Positions 33,101 through 44,764 are shown, counted from the stretch's first letter. The stretch: 64,000 nt of DNA from Oryzias latipes (GCF_002234675.1 NC_019859.2:35664960-35728959), one strand, 5' to 3'. Notes: a model not told the origin generated them from the letters alone. Program-made: numbers and translations.

Positions 33101-36100
33101 TCTGACGTATGGGTGATGATGTCGTACGGCGTCTTTACGCCACGCTCCACTCGTTGGTAACACATGCCTCACGCACGGGTTGTGCACGTGATCCGTGTCT
33201 GTGGGACGGACGTGCACACAAACTGACGTGGATTTTCTCTTGACGGGTTCACTGAGCGATCATCGACCCCCCCCCCCCCTGCCCGCAGACAGACTGTATC
33301 CCCCTGCAAAGGCAGTTGGGACTGAGGCATAAATAGGCTCAACCATGTGCCCCCCCCCCCCCCCCCCCCCCAACAAACTATAACTATAGACACAGACACA
33401 ACTGAAAGCAAACACAGTAGTAATTTGGGTTATGGAGCCCAGTGTGGCTATTCTAAGTAGGCTAAAACATAAACAGGTCACCAGCTGATCACAGACTAGG
33501 CCAGAAATATGAGCCACTCAGTACTGAGACCTTCTGCTCGCTGTCAAAAGAACCAGCAAAGTATTTAGAACTTTGAAGCTGGAAAAGTGTGGAACACAGA
33601 AAAAAACAACAATTTGTTAATTTTTGTTTATCAAGACGACAAAGACCCCAATGCTTTCTGAGTGTTTAATCCTTTTTGTTGAAACATCAAGAACGGTAAA
33701 AAAAACCATAGAAATATGGCTGTCAGATGTGCTTCAGTCTACCTGCTCTCTCATCTCAGGTAGAAGCAGGAAAGGCAGACAGAACTTTAGGTTTTCTCCT
33801 CAAATCCATTCCGTCTTTAAACTGCTGTGTGGCTGAAGTTTACGGCTTTTCCAAAGACAGAAAAGTAGAACAAGACGAATGGAAAGGAGAAACCATTAAG
33901 TATGCGTGCCTAACCCTAAAGAATAATGGATGTGGATTGTGTGCAATTCTGCAAGCTGCCTATGAGACCTTGGCAAGGCAGGCACGCCATCATAATGCTA
34001 GTCTGAGGGTCCGGATCCAGTCCTGAACCCAGGTCCGTCTTCAGACTGCCAGTCAGGCGGACTTTCCTGTTTCAAACCTAAACTTGTAAACAAAACCATG
34101 CGTCTTCAGTCATTGGTCAGGAATTACGAGGGCGGAGCCAAGCAACAAGAGGCAGAAACAGTGGAAGTCCTGCTCTTTGCATTCCTTGTCTGATCGTTCA
34201 CGGATTCAAACTTTAGATTTCTCTGACCAGTTTTAAACGTCTGTATGAACGTCAGGTTCAACACTTTTACTTTGGTACGGCAGAGTCCTGCTGCACGGCG
34301 GTTACCGAGGAAACGACGGCTATAAATATGCAACTTGGCGATAAACATGAGCGTTTAGGGAAAAAACAGACTTCTTGTGCTTTTGTACAGTTACATAAAA
34401 AAGACTAAGGGTACAAAACAAAAGTAAATGTTATTTATATAAGAAAAAGAAAATTCATTTGACTTCTTAGAGCAGATTTAAAGCAGAAACCAGAGCTCTA
34501 ATACTTTGATAGAGTGGCTTACTGAACAACCCAGTGTTTACTGGTGGTGAAGTCGTATTTGGCCGCATAGATGAAGGGAACTCTGAAGTAGAAGAGCAGA
34601 TAGATGACCAGAGGGCCGGTGTACTCTGTCAGAAAAACCTGAAAAACAAAAACATGTTAGGGGAGCAGCTCTCAGTCTGAAATACTCACAAACATTTGTT
34701 CTAAAAACGCACAACCGGTCAGTCATGTGAGATATAAACCTTGACTGTATAGAGTCTCATTTCCTTTGAGTGGTACGGTCCGGTTTGGAATAGTCCAGGT
34801 AATTCAGGTGAGCGTTTCCAGCTCATTTTTGGCCGCATGGCTTTTGTTTCTTCGTATCGACAAAACATTTAACGTTATTTGAGAGAAGATCACAGGCGGC
34901 GAAGAGGAAACGGCTTTCTTGGCGCTGTGGATTTTGGTAATGACCTTTAGCCAATCAACGGGTTTCAAGCTCCGCCCTCACCGCTCTGTTCCATTTTTTT
35001 CTATGGACCGACAACCGACGGGGGCCCAAAAATGGTACGGTTTGATCCAGCATAGTTGGTTCTGGACCAGATCAGTGGAAACAAGGCTTAAGAAGACTGG
35101 ACTGAGTGGCCCCTCCCCATGACGATCCAAACAGGAAGTGGCTCCAAGAAGCCAAAATCCCAAAAATGTCTACAGAGAAATAACAGCCTTCAGTCAGTCA
35201 GTCCTTCTATTTCAGGGGCGTCAAACTCCAGACTGGAGGGCCGGCCTCCCGCCTCATCACCTGCTGATTACCTGGATCAGGTGTGTTTGGCCAATAACGA
35301 GCTTTAATGGCAGGTTGTAGGACACGCCCCTCAATGCCTGGATTCTGACACCCCTGTTCTACTAGTCAGAGCAACCATTCTAGCGCAGATATTTTCTTTA
35401 GTTCACGTTATTCAAGATATTAAGTGACCAACCAGATGCCTCAATAAAAGTAGGTGGAGCCTGCCGGCCCCCATGTCTAACCTTCAAAACCTTTGATTTC
35501 ATGTGGCTACTTTTCAAGTGAGAGAACAACTGGATTTTCAGACATCAGTGACCTTTGATTCCTTCACAGTGGTAAATGCTCATATAGTTTATCTTGATTT
35601 CTTCTGCTTGTTTTGCCACATATTTAAATTTGTTAAGGTTGGTGGACCCGACATAGTTTGGGTGTTGTGTGCAACACCTACTGTAACCCAGCTGATCTGA
35701 GCCCCCAAGTCCCTGAAGTAGAACGTTGCTGTGGTTCCCACTGGAAGATGCTGCAGAACATCCTCGTCCTTTAGAGACTTCCCCTCTGAAGCAGAGAGAA
35801 ATATGTGGACAAATAAGAGACTGAAATGTTAAAAAAAGGCTCCAGATTTACTTTAACCCTCCTGTTACGTTGGTTTGTGAGAGAAACCACGGACGTTCTC
35901 CGGTCAATTTGACCTGGGAACACGTTTGATTAGATAAAAATATCAGAGACCAAAACGTTCCTAAAAACATTGTTTATAAATGATCTTCTTTGCTAAACAT
36001 TTGATTTGGTTTGATTTTGTACTTTACAGATGTGTCAATGAGAATAATTCACTTTTTACGGCCACTGAGAGGATCCAGACGGTAGAAGTCTGTTGCTCCA

Positions 36101-39100
36101 GATAAAGTTCGCTTAATACAAGTTATTTTAACGAGTCTGCGTTCATCCGACCACATTTTAATGACTTGCTGTGTCTCATCGTGGCTCCGCTACTGTGTTT
36201 ACATCCCATAATGCTCTGCTACGGTGGCTGTTTTGGTCCAAGTGTTGAACCAGACTGAGGAAACTCAGAGCGAACCGCAGCTCTGTACGATTTCAAACTA
36301 ACCGAGACCACCTCAAAAGACGGGTATGAGACCGGTTCCGGTCCCGGACCAGGGTCCGCTTGGGTGTGTTCAGACCGAAAATTAGTTCTGGATTATCAGG
36401 AGAAACAATCCCGGGTTCACTTATGCGAACCAAATGCGTCTTACATATAAATAATACATTTAAATGCAATTAATTTCTAAAAGTCTGTTTTTATTTACAT
36501 TTTTTTATAAATTGCTGTTGAAGAATCAAAATAAAACATATCTTCTAGCTGTTAATTCATCCTTTCACCAATTAACTGCAGCCAGGATGAGGAGCCTAAA
36601 CATGCATGAAAGTCCATTTTCTTTAAGGTGCTTCCACTTCTCCCTTTTTTTTCATTTAGCTCATAATCAGAGTCATCAGATTCTGAAGTTATTTTTAAGA
36701 TGGTCTTCATCGTCAAAGACATCCTCCTCTACCTCACCGTCCTGATCAGTGATTGGTCTCCGAGCCTCCAGGTCTGCCATCTTTACACGTCTCACTGTTC
36801 TAAACCTCTGTGTGCCGTTGGTAGGACTTCCTTTCAAAAAACTGGTTTGTGCTACGCCTTCCCTGCTGAGTGGCAGCGCAATGTGGGCGGAGTTTGTCCA
36901 GAGGAACTGACATGGTTCCTTTTTGAAGTCAAAACAACACCTGGACTCTCTAAATTCTAAATTGTATCAATGTATGTGTGTGTGTGTGTGTGTGTGTAAG
37001 TGTGACACAGAGGTGGGTTGTGTCTCAAGCTTTGTTCACACTGGGCATTTTACAAACGTTCAGGAACACACTCAACGTTCGTTCTTAAACGTGCATTTAG
37101 TCCATGGTGTTCACACTGGACGAGCAGGGAGGGGCTTCTTCCTCTGTTGTTGTTTTTTCTATTGTTTTTTTAGCACATGTCCGCCACCTGAAGTTGGAGG
37201 AGGCTTGGTGGGGAATCGGTTTGTTTCATTGCTAGCCTCCTTGGTATGGCGGGTGTAGACTACCATCATGTCAGGAGAGTGGCCTTGGTCGATCTATATT
37301 TGAAAAACAAACGTAGACGTCATCTGGCCCGTCACCTTGTCTGGGTTCACCAGCTAAACCAAATCCATACTTCCCCACGTAATCTGAGTCCCTGATTGGT
37401 CAGAGTACGACCTGGTTTAATTGGCATTGCACGTTTAACGACCACATGTTTTGTGCGTAGAGCCCGAAAACGGCCGTAGAAACTTGTGTAGCCACGCGTA
37501 AAGACAAGAGTTTTGAAGGTGGAAGCCCAAAACGCGCGTTTACTCACGTTTACATAGACTTTTCATTGGAAGTGGCGTGTTACCGAAGGCAGTGTGGACG
37601 TAGCTTCATGGTTGCAAAGACAGAAATAGAATTTGATGATTGTGACTCGCTTTGAGTTCTCTTCTGTCGACTGGGTCATATTGACCCAAACAGTAGTTTT
37701 GTAATATAAACCAGTGCGTTGGGGTGGGGTGCTACATGTGTTTTTTAAATGTTGGTACAAAAGCCAAGCAAGAACAGTTTCAAAGTGAAAAAGTACGTTT
37801 CAGTATAACAGGAGAGTTTAAAAGATAGCAATGACTTTGGAGATGACATACTCGGGTCAAGACGGATGGACTGTCTGGCTGGGTACCACTGAGGATCTGG
37901 AACAGGCAGATAAAGACTTTACAGGCATTTAAAGACAAGACTAATACAATGTATCTCCATGTAGGAAGGATTTTATTTGATGTGGAATTGGATTTATGAA
38001 ACTGTAGACACTTGGTACTCACGGGTTCTGTGGAACATGGACTTGATCTCACCGATGGTGGCATTGGGCTCGACCTAAAAAGATAAATAAAAAAGTGTGT
38101 ACAGGTCCAACACACACCTGTGAGGAAACCTAAACATTATGCTGAATCCATATAAAAGCAACAGAGAGATCCGCATGTAAAGCAGTAACTGTCCTGAATG
38201 TATTTCCTTGATTGCTGAAACTCCAGTGAGAAGTGAACCTATGGCCTCTAATCAATTCATTTGTATTTAGAATATCCAGTGGCTATTCGTTTCATTCCTA
38301 AGGTAATTTGTACTAAGACCATTCTATTTGTCCAAGACCAGGTCACCCAGGCTGGATGTTGGAACTAAGTTTTTATCAACATTAGCCATTTTACATCAGC
38401 TCTACATGTTTAATTTAGAAAATTAGACCCATTGGGGTCCTCTAGTTTGATCCACACCTACATATGTCCTTTGTTTCAGATGGCCCCTTCAGACGTGGTT
38501 AGGCGAAGAATGTACCGGTAATCGCCACGGAAACTCCTCTGAGCTCTCTACAAGGTGGAAGGCGGCACTGATGGCACTGACTCTTGTTGTATCATCCGGA
38601 GCGGTCACTAATGACCCAAGAGTGAGCTGGCTGACACGACCATGAACACGGAACTTCAGAATAAACGGTCCTTTCGCCAACCATCCCGATGCAGACGACT
38701 ATAAGACGGATTCGTGGATCCATCTGAAGGCCGTGTCACAGAGCTGCTACGTGCATTTGGCGTTTTGTCCACATATGAAATTTCGTTCTTTCGTGATCCA
38801 TGAGTGATCAACGTAATTCAAACGTGTTTCTTGCGTTCGTCATTCATCGATGTGTGCATCAAGGGTTTCGGGCGACGGATCTTTACGTGAATTCGGTTTT
38901 GAGCTGTTCAGAATTTTGGTCAGTTGAGAATGTTATTTAGTTTAGAATTTTTTTAGTTTATGCGTAATTTACATAGTTTATGCGCAAATATTACGTAAAT
39001 CTTACAGAATTGTGCTTGATTTTTATGAGATGCGTGTGCTTGTGTCTTTCCCCGAGATTTTTCACGATGAATAACTTTTGTATTGTGTATACTGGGCACA

Positions 39101-42100
39101 TATAACGTTCAAATTACATAACTGGTCCAAAAATTTTGGGCCATGTTTGGCTTCTACGTTGATTTCCGTGTTCTTTGCGTGGTTTATTTGTATTTCCTCC
39201 ATTGTTTTAATGTGGTTCATTTGTGATACATCTCTGAAAAGTTCACGTAAAGACCACAACTTTTCTCACTTTTTCCACGTATATTCACATATGACCGATA
39301 TTCATCCGTGCAATGTGCACAAAAGTACGTAGCGGCTGTGTGACACGGCCTTCACACAGTTGTAGGACAGCATGAGCCATGAAAACACAAAGCTACAGCT
39401 GATAAACTTCAATGCTGTCTCCAAATTTATCGAGGGACACAACACAGATGCCGTTAACATTTGGGGTTTAATAGTTGGAAAACCACATTCTCGTATTTTA
39501 GGTACACAAAAAATAACAAAGAAATAACACAGAAGTACATTTAAATACAGTGGTGCCTCGTTTATTATGTGGGTTACAAAATTACCCACAATAAGTGGAA
39601 TTGTCAAAGTAGTTATCTTTTATTTTGTGTAAATATTCTAAATTCCTCACTAGATGCTTTTTCTCAGACAGACACAAACATTTTCACTCTTTTCTCTTTT
39701 GTTTTAAACTCTTAAAGTTTAAACTTTGGTAGTAAAATGAGATCGTGATTGAAGATTTGTGTAAATGTGGCACAATGGAGACATTCTGTACAGGAGACAA
39801 GATGCAGAGGAGATTGATTGACAATGATCTACAGCCAATCAGGGCGCAGGACAGAGTGCACTGTTAAAGATTGCTGAAAAAAACAGCAAGACTGCCAAAG
39901 GTGAACTGTGATAAAGTGAGGGTTTTCTGCAATGAACAACGCTGCCGTGTAAAAGTATTTAATGGTTACTATACTCCAGGTCTCGCTGTTCTGGAGGGCC
40001 ATGTGACCATCCCACCTGTTTATCATGGCTAATTCAAGGAAACTACTAATCAGGGAAACATTTGTTAGACTATATGTACAGATAAAAGTCTTCTTGAAAC
40101 ATTCTTTGTAGTTTGTTTCTCACCTTGTCCAGGAAACAGAGCTTCTCCTTGGTCTTGGCATCCAGGATCTCCACCTCAAAGAAAACAACGGCCTTTTTAG
40201 TTTTTTTAGCCTGTTTGCGTTTCGCTGGTGCTGCCCCCGACACCGGAGCCCCCAGCCCAGCATTGCTGGACTTCTTCCCACTGGCCTCGAGAGCTAAGGC
40301 ATCCATGTCCCCTACTTTTCCTCCAGCTACTGGCTGAACTCCTCCCTACGCCCAGTCCTTCATTCCCTTATTCTGAAGGTTGACTTCCGATCCACAGAGA
40401 AAAGGGGGGAGACCTCAGCTGTGGACATAAATCTCTCGTTGGCATTCCTCCTGCCCCTCCCTCTTACGTCACCCCCCCCACCCCACCCCACCACCCATTC
40501 TTTCACATCTGGTGTGTAAGATTTACATTAAAGTGTGCCAACAGTTAAGCCCTAAAATAAAAATAAATGAATAAAATAAAATATATATATTTTAAAAAGT
40601 GTGCCTCCAGTTATACCCCAACCCTAAAAGGAAATAAATAAGAAATAAATAAAATAAAACAAATAAATAAATAAATTGATAAATGAAAAAATATTTTTAA
40701 AATTATAATAATAAAAAATAATTAAAATAAACAAAAAAATAATAAATAAACATTAAAAAGTGTGCCAACAGTTGCATCCCTGAAGGACAGCAGTGGTCTG
40801 CACATGCTCATTAGCTGTGAAGCGTGCAGCTTCCTGTTGCAGATTTGAAATGCGACGCGTCCCCAAAGCAGACATATTTACGTCCCGGAGATGTCTTCAC
40901 GTCCAGCAGAGTGAAAGGACGAGGGGGAGAAAACATGGCAAACATTGCCCCCCATTACTAATCTGAACCTGTCTTTTGCTCCTCAGCTAAATATAAACGC
41001 CCCCCCCGTCCCCACAGACAGCAGACAGATGTATGCAGTGATATCATAGGTGTATTATTAAAGACACCCAACCAAAGACAATCGACGTTTCTCAGTGAAC
41101 TCCACAGCTTGGGTCTCAGTCACAAAGACTGTATGCTTTTCCATTATGCTACACATTAAAACCGAATCAATGGGGCCTTTACGTTTGATGCAGATTCACC
41201 TTTTTCCAGCAAACACAGACAGACAATAACAGCTGACGTTCTCAGAGATTAAAGAAAGCTATGACTTCTGGGAAACGGTCAATCCATCTTATATTCCGCT
41301 TCCTACTCACTCATCCAAACAGAGAAAAGGACACCTGACACCCCAGTGGAGTCTTCAGAGACCTGAACCCTTTCCAGTCTCTGGGTGTCACATAGCTGCT
41401 ATGCTGTCCCGCCCCCCCCCCGCGTTCCCGTCTATATAAAAGCTGGGAACACTGAAGTCCGGTTCAGCCGCTGAGGAATAACCGCAAAATCTGCATTTCC
41501 AGCTTTGCTTTTATGAAACCGTAAGTGTTTTTTATGTAAGCAGTCATAAATCTTGTAATACATAATAATTTACATTACAATGTTCTTTGACTCTTTGGTT
41601 TTTCAGTGTTCATAGAAGAAAAAGAAATAGGTGAGTTATTTTTAATTCTGTCACCAAAACAAAATACTGGTTTTTTTGCAATTCTGTATCTTTCATCATC
41701 TAACTTTAGCTTAAAGACAGAAAAGACTAGAATAACAATGACTAAACTGTTATTTATGGTCATTTTATTAACAAGAAAACAAATACAAGCATAACTTTCA
41801 TGTCAAATGTTGCCTCCGTTGTTTTTCACACCTGTGTACGTCTTAAACTGGGCTCTTTACGACCACACCGCTTCATTTTATTAAGGAAGTACAATGGAAA
41901 CAACCACTAAAAGGTAGAATAATTAACTAAACATTTGTTGAAATAAAATTAGAACTAGTGTACTGCAAATCTGAAATTCAGAACTAAATAGTTAGCTCTA
42001 AAATGATTGTTTCTTAATTTGTTACATTGAAGTTTCTTTGTATTTATTTCCTTTAACTTTTGGCTCCAACTGGAAAAAAATTCCTTAGAATTTTAAGCTG

Positions 42101-44144
42101 AAAGACTCACTTCAATACATGTTGTATTTTCTGTGTTTTTAACATATTTATGTAGCATTTCTCTGATGAGAATTTAGATTAAATCTGCGTTTGAGTATTT
42201 CCTTTTTCTAATAGTTGTAAATCAAGAGCAGAAACGATGTTCTGGCTAAAAACCTCATCATCCCAATTAAAAGACTGAAAATGGATCAAAAGACGATCGG
42301 ACTTTAAATTCACTTTGGATTATCAGAGGTCTCCCTCATGCTCAAAGATCATTCCCTAAAACATGTATTGAATGTTTGGTTGCTTTTTTTCCCATCATGC
42401 AGTTCTCTGGTTGACATTTTAGAAAACACAAATCCTGCACCGCCAGAATGTGTGCAAAACGTGTCGTTTTAAAAGAAGAACAAAGAATTGATTTAAACAT
42501 AAAAACTGCCGTCCTGATCGGGCTTCAGGCCCCGATCCCAGAGTTTCTGCTGAGAACGAGTCTAGCAGTAAAAATAGAGCAAATTTAAACTTCCTAAAGT
42601 CCTAAAACAACAGGTTTTTAGTCCAAAAATGACATAATCATAATTTACAGACTACTGGGAACGTTTAAAAAAAGATGAAAAGATGATCAAAGTGGGACTA
42701 GAAGAGATCCAGTCATCTACAGAGTTTTGCCTTTTGGACAGCAGAAGAGCAGATCAAATTTTCTTTCAAATGAGATTAAAATGGACTGTTTGGACGCCCC
42801 ACTTCCACAGCCACTGTGTCCGAATTCCTTCCCTACTCACTACATAGTGCACTAACTAGTGCCCTGAATTTTCAAATCAGATCGGACACCATGCTCACCT
42901 CTGAAGATAAAAACATTGAGATTTTATTTTAAAAACTACACTGAAATACATTTTGTTTTGGTAAGAAGTGTTCAAATGCAATGCATTGTGGTCTATATTT
43001 GCTGGCGAGCATTGATGCACACTATTTTTTTGCAGAGACTTCTGGGAAATTTCTAGGGCACTGGATTTCTGAATTGTAGATTCAGACAGAACTACAGAGT
43101 GGGGAACGCCCTATGTAGTGAGTAGGGAAGGAATTCTGACACAACCGTAATTCCAAAACTGATCAGCGAATATGGACCACAATGCATTGCGTTGGGGACA
43201 AAAAAATGTATTTAAATATATTTTTTTAAATAAACCTTTATATTTTATTTTCAGAAGACAGTGGATTCATGAGTAATCAACGAGATTGATGACGTCATAT
43301 CCGCTACAAAAGTAGTGAGCATGGAGTCAGAATTGCTTTTCCAATCCAGGCCACTACTTAGTGCTGCACTTTATAATTTTATAGTAGTTAGGGCGGGAAT
43401 TCAGACATAAGAGTTTTGGATCAAAACTGATATGAAAAAATGTAAAAAATGTTTATTGGTAATAGTTTACGACTGGTTAACTACCAGGGTCTCACACTCA
43501 GACAATTTAAAGTCCTGTTGCTTTCTGTCACCTTTCCCTGTGACTTGCTCTTATCTACAGGTGTGTCTCAGGAGTCCAGAGCACAGCGGCGCGTGGCAGC
43601 ATCACGGCTCCGGTTGAGCCAGTCTGTCAGACTGACTGCTTCAGATCCCGTCCGGTGGGTTTAAGGCTCTTATGAAACGGAATCACGGTAATCTCCTCAA
43701 CACCGACGCCGTTTCAACGGTCTGTGGCTGTTTGAGCACGACGCCAAAGACGACAATCATGTCAATGGAGAGGTGCGCACATGACACGTGCACGGACCTA
43801 CACCTGTTCACCTGGGACATTGTTGAGCAAGAACCCGATAAGAATGCCGGCAGCAGTCAGCGGGCAGAGATGACTGACAGGCTGACATCCACGGACATAT
43901 ATCTCTATACATGCTGTCTATGCTGACATCAACCCCCCCAGAGCCGGGGGGGCAGGGTCTGCGACCAAAGCTAGCGCGGAACTGACCCCAGAAACGAGCC
44001 AGAGGCGGCGTTTGCTTAGCGAACCGCGCGGACGTTCGGATAAAACCGGATTCCTGCTCGGAGAACACAGAAAAGAGGCTTTACGTCATTACGAATAGGT
44101 TATATGACGGGACTTTAGTGGAATCTCACCTCGTAGTGCTTCAT
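30127..44144 (-). CDS. tecr: Very-long-chain trans-2,3-enoyl-CoA reductase
   Basis: Twelve exons on the minus strand, in order: 44130-44144, 40124-40174, 38023-38074, 37852-37896, 35682-35785, 34523-34638, 31960-32065, 31816-31888, 31684-31727, 31492-31549, 31207-31295, 30127-30300. All junctions are GT/AG and in frame, giving 308 residues, the human length. The enzyme does the last, NADPH-dependent step of each very-long-chain fatty-acid elongation cycle in the ER membrane and also acts in sphingosine degradation. Visible: the ubiquitin-like N-terminus [13 protein letters not shown]; membrane segments ([15 protein letters not shown] and others); and the C-terminal steroid-5-alpha-reductase domain with [30 protein letters not shown] and CPNYTYE. 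Tyr248 in that last motif corresponds to a catalytic tyrosine known in the yeast enzyme. The end [18 protein letters not shown] is fully conserved. It is head-to-head with dnajb1. Confidence 0.97.
30518..31008. mobile_element. 491-bp element with 43-bp terminal inverted repeats
   Basis: The left terminus 30518-30560 (CTACGGTGGC TGAGAGGG...) and the right terminus 30965-31008 are inverted copies with about 80 percent identity. The inside has loosely repeated ‘ggtcatttg’ and ‘gggatttgttg’ words and no gene. It is a non-autonomous DNA transposon in the last intron of tecr. Superfamily is unknown. Confidence 0.75.
31030..31200 (+). repeat. Dispersed repeat E copy
   Basis: Shares ‘cgcccacaactc’ and ‘aaaagaccactgggaacg’ with 4240-4400, with a third weak match at 42590-42700. 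It lies directly next to the 491-bp element. Confidence 0.5.
32265..33260. repeat. GTGCAC-rich dispersed repeat pieces in tecr intron 6
   Basis: The block 32270-32345 (‘gggacgtcatgaaaatggaa’) and the block 33105-33240 (‘gatgtcgtacggcgtcttta’) both match one continuous stretch at 55205-55420. The roughly 750 bases between them here may be an insertion, or the 55-kb copy may be deleted. C-runs at 33267-33281 and 33350-33371 follow. Confidence 0.5.
33380..34500. other. tecr intron 6 sequence without recognised features
   Basis: There are short open frames (for example at 33727-34026) but no splice sites, motifs or composition that support them as exons. Confidence 0.35.
35095..35475 (+). repeat. 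Dispersed repeat family B, copy 3, split by a hAT-like MITE
   Basis: The two halves 35095-35213 and 35357-35475 together match family B. They are separated by the MITE at 35214-35356. The break falls inside the family landmark ‘attctattggtcagaa’. Confidence 0.7.
35214..35356 (+). mobile_element. 143-bp hAT-like MITE
   Basis: It starts CAGGGGCGTCAAACTC and ends GACACCCCTG, so the outer ends are inverted repeats. The interior phrase ‘ctgattacctggatcaggtg’ is self-complementary. Flanks are ‘ttctattt’ and ‘ttctacta’, a slightly decayed 8-base target duplication, as expected for hAT elements. Confidence 0.8.
35800..37850. other. tecr intron 4 without recognised genes
   Basis: There is a (TG)n tract at about 36973-36998. 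At 37060-37560 the sequence has words like ‘aaacgtgcatttagtcc’ that look repeat-derived. I see no exon. Confidence 0.35.
38725..39354. mobile_element. MITE family C, complete 630-bp copy with terminal inverted repeats
   Basis: The termini 38725-38752 and 39327-39354 are inverted copies with two mismatches (TGAAGGCCGTGTCAC at the outer end). The inside is AT-rich with several ‘tacgtaa’ and ‘cacgtaa’ words and no gene. Partial copies are at 26055-26212 and 19990-20105. It lies in tecr intron 2. Confidence 0.8.
40124..40306 (-). CDS. tecr: Alternative first coding exon of tecr (long isoform)
   Basis: A start codon at 40304-40306 opens 61 codons that run without interruption into the normal exon 2 (40124-40174) and end at the same donor. 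The isoform has a 44-residue N-terminus in place of MKHYE, giving 347 residues. The extension is Ala/Gly/Ser-rich, then strongly basic ([17 protein letters not shown]). An in-frame TAG at 40346-40348 lies 13 codons upstream, so this ATG is the first in the frame. The last codons before the shared part, for VVFFE, are at the same time the pyrimidine tract and AG of the short-isoform splice acceptor. Function of the extension is unknown. Confidence 0.8.
40330..41050 (-). promoter_or_regulatory. tecr: Candidate internal promoter of the long tecr isoform
   Basis: A perfect MEF2-type site CTAAATATAA lies at 40987-40996; read on the minus strand it also contains a TATA-like core. CAGCTG E-box words occur nearby (about 40417). 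The combination is typical of striated-muscle promoters. A CpG-poor, AT-rich region with imperfect AAATAAAT repeats at 40550-40750 lies between. No transcription start can be fixed from sequence. Confidence 0.35.
41433..43675 (+). CDS. Speculative TATA-driven spliced transcript with a 48-codon frame
   Basis: A textbook TATATAAA is at 41433-41440. About 70 bases downstream an ATG (41513) starts a frame that ends at a strong donor (41520, GTAAGT). A 24-base microexon, 41607-41630, has a pyrimidine-rich acceptor and a GTGAGT donor. A third acceptor ends at 43560 and the frame closes with TGA at 43673-43675. The joined product is 48 residues, basic at the start ([11 protein letters not shown]) and with three cysteines; it has no signal peptide. 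The microexon length is a multiple of three, so skipping it keeps the frame. I do not recognise the product. It could equally be a non-coding RNA or chance splice sites. Confidence 0.25.
42813..43412. mobile_element. MITE family D, two adjoining copies
   Basis: The unit from ‘tgtgtccgaattccttccct’ (about 42827) to ‘ggaaggaattctgacacaac’ (43146) has inverted ends. It is followed by a second partial unit to 43412 ending ‘agttagggcgggaattcaga’. The internal landmark ‘caatgcattg’ with ‘ggtctatatttgc’ recurs in all copies of the family. Confidence 0.65.
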
Positions 44145-44280
44145 CTTGGCGGTTAGCAAAGCTCTCTGATCCACCGGGATGAGTGACGCTCAAACCTCCA
44201 ATGAGAGACCGGACAGGACAGCGCTGTCAGCGACCACGCGCTCGAACCAGCCAATCAGCATTAGCCTCAGACGGAACACA
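44145..44280 (-). promoter_or_regulatory. tecr: Probable main tecr promoter
   Basis: The region just upstream of the MKHYE start codon is CpG-rich and TATA-less, with two CCAAT words on the plus strand (44198-44202 and 44250-44254). This fits a housekeeping promoter. The exact start site is not visible. Confidence 0.4.
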
Positions 44281-44319
44281 GACCCACACTACGATCGATG
44301 CGACCAATGGCATTAAAGT

Positions 44320-44545
44320 GCTGAGTGACCCCTCCCCCTGGCGTTCAAAACAGGAAGTGGAACAGCGATTACTCATTCTATTGGTCAGAATTACCACTCT
44401 TGCTTGACCCCCCCCTTTTAATGTGTTCTTAATAATCCTCATTTTTTTAACGAGATATTTTCGGTGGTGAGCGTTATCTAAGTTATAAACTGGATAATCA
44501 GATACCTAAATAAAAGTAGGCGGAGCCTGCTGGATCCATGTCTAA
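44320..44545 (+). repeat. Dispersed repeat family B, copy 4
   Basis: Runs from ‘gctgagtgacccctccccct’ to ‘aaaagtaggcggagcctgct’ with a small C-run insertion. It lies directly upstream of the tecr promoter region. Confidence 0.65.
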
Positions 44546-44764
44546 CGTTCAACAACATTTGATTGACACATTCTCCCTATTCACCTTTCGAGTGGACTCG
44601 GACCAATCACTGCTCATCGGGTTTTGTCCAAAACAGTCAGTGTACTCAAGATTGCCCTCAGTTCATCTTCTGGTCTATTTTCAAAGTGTTCTCAGGGTTT
44701 TTTCACTGTGGTTTTGATGCTTTCAGCCAAAATTAAATAGATCCGTGTTGTTTTTTAGGACATA

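Noticed and set aside
33267-33371. C-runs as biological signals
   Set aside because: Homopolymer C tracts here and at 9902, 49777 and 50377 are more likely repeat tails or assembly-sensitive tracts than functional sites.
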